64,000 bases of DNA from Owenia fusiformis (lineage: Eukaryota; Annelida; Polychaeta; Sabellida; Oweniidae), in NCBI GenBank assembly GCA_903813345.2, contig CAIIXF020000005.1, forward strand, positions 26,663,375 to 26,727,374, in the 5' to 3' direction. This document shows, in pieces, positions 56,601 through 64,000 of the stretch (position 1 is the first letter of the stretch; the number at the start of each line of letters is the position of its first letter). The notes under the pieces were generated by a model. That model had not been told where the DNA came from, did not search any database, and saw only the letters and a program-made list of their open reading frames with translations. A program made the position numbers and the translations under genes.

Positions 56601-59600
56601 ATTTAGCATATCTGCAAGGTAGTACACGTTAATTAACTATCTCCCCAACATTCAGCTGAGAATTCTCCCCGGAATTCTCGTACCCAATGGTATATTTGGA
56701 TATCACATTTTACCCAAAATTGGTAACAATTTGAAATTAGTTTATAATAATACATCTGAAAATGCTCATTGGCATCTTTGTAGTTTGAAATCTAATCTTA
56801 GAAATTTTATTGAGCAAACTTATATCCCCTAGCCATGAATAATTTTGGTTGTGTGACAATTCAACCTATGCCATAACATATGCGTATGTGCTTCTTCCCC
56901 TGAGTTTGAATCAATGAAAGGAAGTCTTTAAAAGCACCCTTTAATACGAAAATAATCCTTCCCAAAACTGCGTAAGATGACCCCTGACCTCATTATATAT
57001 TCATATTTATGTTTCAGTTCCCCGCAAGAGCGAGATGAGTGGCTAAGTGCCTTGACAGGTGCAATACAGAATGTTATGGTCAATAGACGTAGCTTTAGAA
57101 GGTCCAGCAAAAGGTTACAGGTATGGTAGCATGTGTGTGAGTTGAATACACTATTGAACACACTCAGAGAATGAGACAGATGTTCAATCTAGTCTACAAA
57201 GGGTCCATTTGAAAATGTTTAACATTATTATATCATTGTCATATTCCCCACTCCCTCATTGCTCTACTCATTACCCTTGACTTAAAAATAAGAAGATGTA
57301 TTCAATGGCCATACCTGTGATGTCTGAAAAAAGTTGATTCTAGGGAAGGGGTGTATTCACGAGGTGTGTCATTTTGTCCAGTGTAAATCTGAAAGTGATA
57401 TGGAAAATCTAATCATTCTTGTTCTTAAAAAGACATTCCTGACAGTAAGAGTGGTGAATATAACAGTAAATAATAAAACAGATATTTCATACTATTTTCA
57501 GTGAATACCTGTTGCACTTTCAATAATTTCGCAAGGTGTATTCCCTTGACCCTTCGGCTTGGAGAACACACCTTGCTAGAATCATTGAAAGATGAACATG
57601 TATTCACCTCAACAGTATGAAATATCTGTACAATATTGAATATGCAGTTGAATTTCAAATTGTTTCGTTTATTTTTTTTTCATTTTATAATACAATGACA
57701 GACATTTGACTGCCTACAGTGCTTGTTGTTATATGCCAGTTCTGTTAATATTAAATTAAAATATGTATTAACACCAAGCATTGTGAAAGTGACATATTGG
57801 AAAATACAATGCATTTGCCCATTATGCCATAAGTAATGGGTGTATTAGTGCTTATATCTAATTTACATTATGATGTATATGTAATATATTCTCTTACCTT
57901 TACCATAGGACCAGATTGATAAGGTTACAAACAAGCCAGATTTCAAGCTGGGGTCCAGGGCACCTATCTGGATTCCTGATGCCAGGGTGACAATGTGTAT
58001 GTTATGTACCTCTGAGTTCACAGTCACCTGGAGGAGACATCATTGTAGAGCCTGTGGCAAGGTTTGTACTAAGCTTACTTAGTGAGCGAATGAACCGAAT
58101 CTACAAACCCTTTCCATCTTAGATTCAGTTTTAACACACATTTGTACTTACTGCATATTTAAAGACTGTGCAGTTTGAAAATAGTATTTTTGAACCAAAG
58201 ACTTTTTCATGTCTTAAAAAATGTTTCAGACATTTTTCCAAAAAGTTGACTTTTGAAATTTTTTAATCATTATTGGTTTCAATTAAAAGTAAAGTTTTAA
58301 AATGCATCAGTACTATTTTTGTTCCATGGGTCAATTTCTTGCTCATTTTTTGAATTACGTTTCTTAATTTTTACAGTACAAATAGCTTAGGATATATTCT
58401 GTGCAGTGGTATTAGACACTGTTTATAACTAGATTCTTGTTTTGGAATAACAAACGTGTGTGTTTTACTCTTAGGTAACATGTGGTAGCTGTTCTGACAA
58501 CAAGGCTCCTCTTCTATACCTCAAGTACAAGGCTGTAAGAGTTTGTGATGAGTGCTTTGAATCTCTTTCTAAGGGTAAGCGTACATAACACATGTACTGT
58601 CAGGCCTGTAGCTGGGGGAGGGGGTTTTATGGGGTTTAAGCTAACCCCCCTTGGCCAAAAAATCTTTCAAAATCATGCAGTTTTTCACCTTTTTTAGTAC
58701 CTTTTCAAGTGATTTAAAGGCCAAAGTTTCAAATGTGAACCCCACCTGGAATTATTTAAAAAGTGAACACTCCCTTGGCCAAACCTGACTGTACTGTATG
58801 GTATATTTCATCCATATAAGAAAAAAATCTAAAACCTTGGCAAAATGAGTAAAAATAATAGAAAACCTATTGCAGAATGAGATAATCCTAAGAAATATTT
58901 TGAGTATCATGATATCAAATGTATTTGACGAATAAATCTGTGTACAGTATATTCATATTTCATTCAATAACATTTATATTAAATGTACAGAATTTGAAGA
59001 GAAGGGCCCAGAAGATACGTCAGGTATTGAAGAGGAGGAAGAACTTCCAAGTGAAGCTACACTATCAAAAACGTCCATCAAATCAAGGTTCCGAACATTT
59101 AACCTAAAAGACAAAGGCAACTGGAAGATATTGGCAAAGAAAAAGCCTTCCGTGCTTAGAGAGGTATTATTTCATATAATACTCATTTTTGTACAGTAAT
59201 ATGAGGGATGAGACCTGACTTCATTTTAAACTCATTGTTGGGTTACCCACCCTTAGTCTGCCTACCCAATTTTTTCTGAATATATGTACATGTTCCAGAA
59301 AAGAAATTACATTACTTATCATATTACCTGATAATTTGTTTGATATAATAATCTTACATAAATTAGTACCTTTGTCACAAATATGTTTGAATAATTGAAT
59401 TAATATATCTGAATGTAAAACATTATTTGAAATAAGTAAGTACATTGTATAATACCTTACAGGTGCATGCTAACGATAGTGGTGCCACAATGAGTGGCTA
59501 TCTAAAGGTGTTCAAGGCAAAGGGAAAATGGAAAAAGATGTGGTACGTTCTAAAGGATAAGGTCATGTACACGTACAAGGCTAGCGAAGACACTGCTGCA

Positions 59601-60419
59601 ATGGAGAGTCTTCCACTTCTAGGCTTTCAAGTCAACACCTTCGACAAGGTAATTGTCTATATATAAAAAAATCACAAGAATTTTTTTATTGTGATCTTTT
59701 CAAATATTTTGATATGCTAACAGATGTGAGTTGCAACGTAATCTATTAAATGATATTGTGAGTTCAAGACACATGAGCTTCTTGCATTTCTTCAATATGG
59801 ATTACATAAGTTGATTTTTTGCTTAGGGCTGATGTGAAAAAATGAAGTACAGTATGTCGTCTATTGATGTACTTTTCTCTTTGTAGTATCATGATGGTGT
59901 TCAGCCTAACCTTGTCTTTGAACTGAAGCATAACAACAAGTCATATCACATCTTTAAGACTGAGAGTCCACCTGCGAGGGACAAGTATGTATCATATACC
60001 TTTATAGATTTGAATTCCTTTTTAGATATATAGAAAGAATTAATAAAAGAAATGAAAGAATTACTAATTTTTATGTAACTTTGGTATATTTTATGAATGA
60101 AGTAAAACAAAAATTATTTACCCCAATACTTTATCAAATTGATTAGGAATATAGTCAAACTTAAGCAATAACAGGTGTTCCACTTGGTAATTTTTGATGT
60201 ATATTATATGGATTTGAGTAATAAGATAGTTCACCAACTTTTTTGTGTATGTTGTTTGGCAGTTGGCTTTTGGCATTTAGTGGTTGGCATCTGTAACCAA
60301 TGGCAGGTCGTGACATTTTGCATGTTCATGCCTTATTGTTTATTCTTAATAATGTGTTTTGATTTTTATCCAGGTGGCTTAAAGCGATGCAAGAAGCAGT
60401 AGAAATCGGTCAGAAATAA
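38619..60419 (+). CDS. FGD6: FGD6-like RhoGEF with DH, PH, FYVE and PH domains (18 exons)
   Basis: Exons: 38619-38649, 39913-39964, 48282-48457, 49462-51890, 52423-52521, 52987-53138, 54041-54197, 54589-54727, 55012-55070, 55471-55611, 56458-56618, 57018-57120, 57909-58061, 58475-58574, 58991-59163, 59463-59648, 59887-59984, 60374-60419. They join in one frame to 1484 residues (human FGD6 about 1430). The N-terminus is proline-rich ([16 protein letters not shown]). The DH domain begins near residue 905 ([20 protein letters not shown]) and includes [20 protein letters not shown]1 follows (about 1115-1230), then FYVE with [10 protein letters not shown] and the phosphoinositide motif RRHHCRACG (about 1250-1320), then PH2 ([20 protein letters not shown], about 1385-1480). 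Known role: guanine-nucleotide exchange for Cdc42 at PI3P membranes and actin. FGD5 is the close alternative; [13 protein letters not shown] and PH2 favour FGD6. Confidence 0.92.
38650..39912. other. FGD6 intron 1
   Basis: AT-rich, no repeats or exons recognised. Confidence 0.5.
39965..43645. other. FGD6 intron 2, first part
   Basis: No exon seen. At 40211-40383 the ends CAGTCCCATAGC and GCTATGGGTCTG are near-inverted, and CCTTGGC/GCCAAGG-type words lie inside, probably a 173-bp MITE relic. The rest is AT-rich unique-looking sequence. Confidence 0.45.
43646..46670. repeat. 43-bp satellite array with higher-order structure
   Basis: The unit is GGTGATATCAGTAACTTAGT followed by TGAAATGAGGTTCACATATACAG. 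The array runs over 1.7 kb net, interrupted by a transposon at 44101-45393. Variants (GAACTGG, TATGCTGG, short GACATATGTACAG units) recur in blocks: a six-unit 258-bp block starting GAACTGGG at 45853 repeats at 46111, and a three-unit block at about 45521 repeats at 45646. Confidence 0.93.
44101..45393. mobile_element. Non-autonomous DNA transposon, 44-bp perfect TIRs, CACGGTG ends, 5-bp TSD
   Basis: 44101-44144 is the exact reverse complement of 45350-45393. Ends begin CACGGTGTATAACCCAAACG. GAGGT flanks both sides (44096-44100 and 45394-45398); intact satellite units such as that near 43966 read ATATACGAGGTGATATC with a single GAGGT, which proves a 5-bp duplication. 1293 bp, no transposase-like frame. 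AACGCTCC/GGAGCGTT words are repeated inside both ends and at 44890-44945, possible transposase-binding sites. CAC-start TIRs with 5-bp TSDs are the known pattern of Transib transposons, relatives of RAG1; the RAG signal heptamer is CACAGTG. The family call is inference. Confidence 0.9.
46671..48281. other. FGD6 intron 2, last part
   Basis: AT-rich, no exon or element recognised. Confidence 0.45.
48458..49461. other. FGD6 intron 3
   Basis: No recognisable exon or repeat; ends in a good acceptor CCTTTCTTTAG. Confidence 0.5.
49462..51890 (+). CDS. FGD6: FGD6 giant exon 4 (disordered region)
   Basis: 2429 bases, over half the protein. The acceptor CTTTCTTTAG at 49461 joins GAT G to CA, extending the frame before the first ATG at 49548 with [16 protein letters not shown]. 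The encoded chain is disordered: proline-rich patches ([45 protein letters not shown]) suit SH3 or WW partners, and [18 protein letters not shown] and RSQSVDRYL are repeated Arg/Ser motifs that look like phosphorylation or 14-3-3 sites. [16 protein letters not shown] and GTYSYADV are tyrosine motifs. Little conservation with vertebrates is expected outside these. Confidence 0.9.
51891..52422. other. FGD6 intron 4
   Basis: Contains a degenerate copy of the Helitron-like 3' end (ATTCTGAGGAGTTGCTGTTTTTCTA, about 52093-52117; first 20 bases suffice to see it). Otherwise nothing. Confidence 0.45.
52587..52723. mobile_element. mariner-type MITE in FGD6 intron 5
   Basis: The left end GCAGATACAGGGTGTTCCAG and the right end CTGGACATCCTGTATCTGA are inverted, with TA flanking CAGGGTG/CATCCTG. 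137 bp, no coding capacity. Confidence 0.7.
53139..54040. other. FGD6 intron 6 with a dispersed repeat
   Basis: About 53208-53330 (CCAACTTTTTTGT ... CTGTAACAAATGGGAGG ... TGCATATTAATGCCTT) is similar to 60235-60345 in the last intron (CCAACTTTTTTGT ... CTGTAACCAATGGCAGG ... TGCATGTTCATGCCTT). A diverged dispersed repeat of unknown class. Confidence 0.5.
54404..54588 (+). repeat. Duplicated copies of the FGD6 exon 8 acceptor and first codons
   Basis: The exon starts TCAAGCCCTAAATGTGCTCA after TTTTTAG. The intron just upstream holds near-copies: TTTTTTTAG-TTCAGCCCTTAATGTCCTC (54404 on), GTCAAGTTCTTAATGTGCT (54451), TTTTAG-CCCAACCCTAAATGTGCTCA (54471) and TTTTTTG-TCAAGCCCTAAATGTACTC (54511). 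At least two keep an AG acceptor. Confidence 0.85.
56038..56246 (-). mobile_element. tRNA-Thr-derived SINE, copy 2
   Basis: Reverse-strand relative of 3711-3919. On the minus strand the core GGTTCCATAGCTCAGTGGT ... GGTTCGATCCCC has good A and B boxes and a TGT (Thr) anticodon in loop CTTGTAA. GATGTGAAAAAG(C/T)CAGTC occurs inverted on both sides of the tRNA part (56046-56066 and 56138-56158). It lies in FGD6 intron 10. Confidence 0.85.
58595..58796. mobile_element. MITE relic in FGD6 intron 14
   Basis: GTACTGTCAGG at the left and CCTGACTGTAC at the right are inverted (10 of 11). The interior (AGCTGGGGGAGGGGG, CCCCCCTTGGCC, CACTCCCTTGGCC) resembles the relic at 40211-40383, so the two may share a family. 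Confidence 0.5.
59821..59846 (-). repeat. SINE tail fragment
   Basis: GCTTAGGGCTGATGTGAAAA is the reverse complement of the conserved SINE tail (TTTTCACATCAGCCCTTAGC). Only the tail is present. Confidence 0.6.
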
Positions 60420-63400
60420 TATTAATGATACTTCACCAAATGAACATGGGACCAAAACAGAGAAACAATGTGTATCAAAGCAAACCATAGATCCAGTTAG
60501 CAACTCCAGGGTATCTGAACTGACTAAAGCCAAAAGCTGGTAGCTCAAGTGATTATCAATAAAACTTATAATTCTCCTTACTGACCTGCGAGTAAAACTC
60601 CCTTAAACTCTACCAACAACAGTAGGGTGAGCACTGACCACCTACTTAATAGTTTACACTGTACTACACTGTATAAAAGTAAACACAGTAGGTGAACTCC
60701 GTTGTAACTCACATGGCAGTAAAGTAGTTCAATTTTAGTTGACCTGTATCCAAGATGAAAACATTCATAGAAAGTTTGGTGGAGATCGGTATCTTCAGTT
60801 CTTGATTAAACTAGTCATAAAACCATTATACTAAATAATAGACTAGTATAGAGGGTTAACCACCAATATAAAATTATTATAAGTTCAATAATTGTTTCTG
60901 TAATAATGAGGATCCTTGATTATCAACCTTCTTAAAAATTATGGCAAATATTGAACATTTTAAAATGTTTCATTTCGTGATCAGTATATAATAGTCTAGA
61001 ACTGGAGATAGGTTGAGTAGAATAGGTCCTCACCAAAGGGCGTCAAAGTTGAGATATTTCCGAAGTCTATAAATACCAATTGTCAGATGCTACCCTTGTA
61101 ATATAGGAAGTTGTCCACAAGTTTGACCACCTGGGTACTTTTAGATTTATATGTGTATTGAATTATATTTTTATATAGATCACAGGGTTACAATTGAAAC
61201 AGAATATAGTGTCACAAGTTCAACCAGAACTCTCATTTTTTGATTCACTTTTTCATAACTGCTGAGCCATGTGTGATTTTAAAGTAATAAATCTATTTAA
61301 CTATGTGTCATATTTACATTATTGTATAGCATTTTGTACTTCAAATATTGTTGTATTTCTGGTCACACAACACTAAATTTATAGTATAATGTAGAGAAAT
61401 ATTGAAACAATCAGGAGAAACATTTAAGAGCCTGTATTTTGGGACCAGATCAAAACATCATTGCATATCAATACAAAAAGTTCATTGTATTCTTACTTTA
61501 CCCCCCCCCCCCTTCCTATATTTGTCATTGATTTCCTTAAGGGTAGATAATTATTATCTTCAACCTAGCAGAATTGGACTTTTGCCCCCTCCCATCATCA
61601 ACAACATTTACTTCACATTGATATATTCAAAACTAAATAAAACTAAAATGTATAGTGCAATATTATGAATATAAAAGATATATAGTCTTGCATCAAATGT
61701 CCTTATATTATATTATTTCGTATTTCACACCCCACCCACTTCCCTTCCTCATATGCCAATGAGAGGGAGTTTTAGGCACTTGATGCAAAACTATATGTGA
61801 AGCATTTTAAATGCATTGGAATTCTGGTGCATCGAATATATTGTATTTATATCATTTTATATATATATATACATGTGTATTTGTGTTACAGTGCACAAGT
61901 GTAATTGAAACTGTAATATTAAAATATTACATGTATATAGAATTTTGAATGTGTGTAACGTAATAATAATGGGATAGCTTAACATGAATATGTTTTGACG
62001 CATCCCAAATATATATATAAACATACAGGGTGCTTCAAAACAAATTATAGCAAGACAAAACCTGAAATAAATCTGTGAATGATGAAGAAATGTTTTTAAA
62101 CTTTGGTCATTTGATAGACAAATTAATTATCATGAATATCTTAAAGTTTCATTGAGTAACTCTATTTGGTTTTAAAAGATACAATTTCCACATTTGGAAC
62201 TGCATTCAGCTCTGATGGAAATCATTTAGAGTACATAAATGTTAAATTTCTCCATAAGTAATTTACAAATTCTCTTTATCACGTGCAAAGTTCAGCTTTT
62301 TGATGAAGGAAAAAAGAGTTATTTCATTTGGGTACAATTATCTTTGGGACACCCTGTATATTATTAATATTCAAATTTTGAACAAGCATTGATCATGGTC
62401 ATGTGCATTGAACCAAGGATTTATTTAATACCAGGGGCTTAGTATGTGCACCGAACGAAACAAAATGAACTCTGGGGCTTAGTATGGTCCTTATTACACT
62501 AGTGGACTAAATTGGTTGATAAACAGTAACGGTAAAAAGCTAAATACCAAATACATTAAATTTGCGAACGAGGCATGTTACTGGTATTATGTTCACCCTT
62601 GATTTAACCATATATTTTGATCTCAAACATTGGTCTGTAAATATTTTAAAACAATGAAAATGTGATATAGATGTTGAATGCTAGTTTCAGTCTGAATAGA
62701 AAATTCAATGTTTTTAGTTCAGTAGTTACATGTGTTTTGTAATGTACAATTAAAAATGTTGAACGAGAATTTAATCTTTCATAAAATAGTTGGGTAAATG
62801 AATTTAGGCATAAAATGAGTTGTTTTTATCTCAAATTGTATTTTTAAAAGAGGTATTTTGATTATTTAATATTTGTAAGAAGGTTGGATGACGAATGTCA
62901 TACCTCCATCTTGAATGCAAACCTTGAGCATTCAGCATTCATTTTCTGAGTTGTTCATTTTAAAGGTATCACTCTACTAAATATATTTTGTATGTTTTGT
63001 TACATTGTGTTATTGCTTGAACTAACTTGTCGTTCAAATGGCACAATCTCTTTGTCACAATAAACAATGTGACATCGGTGGCATAACAAAAAGGTGCATG
63101 ATGGCTGGAAGGAAATAAATGAAAGAATAGATAGGCCATGTGACATATTTTTTAATGTATTCATCTGGAAATGGCTATTTTCTAATCCATATTTATTTGC
63201 CAATTTGTCTTAAACATGTTAAATGTTGTTTTTTATTTTAAAATATTTATTGTCTAGATTTAAAATTACATACACTGCTAACACTGTTAGCTTCATATCA
63301 TTTGAATTGCTGTAACAGCATAGTAAATACATGGTCTTTACTATAGATATATAAGGTTAAATATAGACTATAGTAAAGATTTGACAAATCACTGACTTTT

Positions 63401-64000
63401 TTCTTCAGGTCGGTGATGTAAAAAGCTTCATGCCTAATTTCCAGCACAATGCAATTAAGTTTAGAGGTCACATAGAAAATAGCTCAAAAGTGGGTAATTA
63501 TTTTGTAATGTACTTCAGACTGTACTAGTTGTATAATTAGTTATAGAAGTATTTGAAACATTTTCTTCTGGGTTATCTGTCTATTAAAGGCTAACCTTTA
63601 AAATGTCATTATCAAATAAACTATGTAAAAATCTATATTTGTAAATATAATAACAGTCATATACTGTAAACATATTGATTTGTTTTGTGTGCCTTGCTTG
63701 TTTTTTCCAAAACTTCTCTGGTCAAACTTTTTTTTAAGATTTACCATTTTCGCTTTTTGTATTTTTTAAAAAATAAAGTTGAAATAAAAATCGTTATTAT
63801 CCTTTTTGAAATGTTATTTTGTTTTCAGGAAATACTTAAGCTTTATTTTTTTGCATTTCTAGACAAACGATAAATAAAAACCTTAGTTACCTGGTCTTTT
63901 TTGTAAAAGTATCTCCATGGGTTTTACGGATGTGAACAGAAATAGTAGTATATTTAAATGGTACAAATATGCAGTTTACACATTGTAAAACCTTAATTAC
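60420..64000 (+). other. FGD6: FGD6 3' UTR and downstream DNA
   Basis: The first AATAAA after the stop is at 60558-60563; further hexamers follow, so the UTR end is uncertain. Contains a C12 tract at 61501-61512 and the MITE at 62026-62356. No further gene recognised up to the window end. Confidence 0.5.
62026..62356. mobile_element. mariner-type MITE, 331 bp
   Basis: The left end TA-CAGGGTGCTTCAAAACAAA and the right end TTTGGGACACCCTG-TA are inverted and flanked by TA. Same end type as the elements at 17969 and 52587. Confidence 0.7.

Noticed and set aside
1-64000. CRISPR arrays, operons or prokaryotic systems
   Set aside because: Split genes with GT-AG introns, SINEs and LTR elements show animal nuclear DNA; the tandem arrays have no alternating unique spacers.

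Overview
The window is nuclear DNA of an animal, AT-rich, with long introns, standard GT-AG splice sites and many mobile elements. A bivalve mollusc or another lophotrochozoan is the best guess. It rests on three animal gene families (MFSD3, NAPE-PLD, FGD6) and on dispersed repeats of a kind I associate with bivalves: the 'TAGCTCAC...GTCCGTCTGTC' and 'TCCCAACGAACGAAG...CTACTCCGTGGAGT' families. No species marker is present.

Layout. 1-3532: 3' part of a DIRS/Ngaro-type tyrosine-recombinase retrotransposon with an apparently intact RT/RNase H frame (open at the left edge), a recombinase frame, and a B1-A2-B2 split-repeat end. 3711-3919: tRNA-Thr-derived SINE. 4219-5188 (minus): first coding exon of an MFSD3-like transporter; its other exons lie left of the window. 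5.2-14.4 kb: no gene recognised; several tandem repeats, plus a MITE with perfect TIRs and an 8-bp TSD nested in a larger palindromic element. 14497-34049 (plus): an N-acyl-phosphatidylethanolamine phospholipase D gene in five coding exons. Its first mapped intron holds a complete secreted serpin gene on the same strand (16750-19634). Its last intron holds a young 9.4-kb LTR retrotransposon (23877-33268) in the opposite orientation, which encodes only Gag and protease. 34-38.6 kb: intergenic DNA with a 39-bp minisatellite. 38619-60419 (plus): an FGD6-like RhoGEF gene. I traced 18 coding exons; they join in one frame to 1484 codons (proline-rich N-terminus, DH, PH, FYVE, PH). Its second intron carries a 43-bp satellite array interrupted by a 1293-bp transposon with perfect 44-bp TIRs that start CACGGTG and a 5-bp TSD proven by the neighbouring empty satellite units. 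60420-64000: 3' UTR and flank.

The genes do not form an operon-like system. MFSD3 (membrane transport), NAPE-PLD (N-acylethanolamine synthesis), the serpin (extracellular protease inhibition) and FGD6 (Cdc42-type signalling at phosphoinositide membranes) are unrelated neighbours.

The least ordinary items are the RSS-like CACGGTG transposon (possible Transib/RAG-type ends), the Gag-PR-only LTR element with 2.8-kb LTRs and a tRNA-Leu primer site, the split-repeat DIRS/Ngaro element, the nested serpin with an eight-cysteine C-terminal tail, and repeated copies of a splice acceptor in front of FGD6 exon 8.
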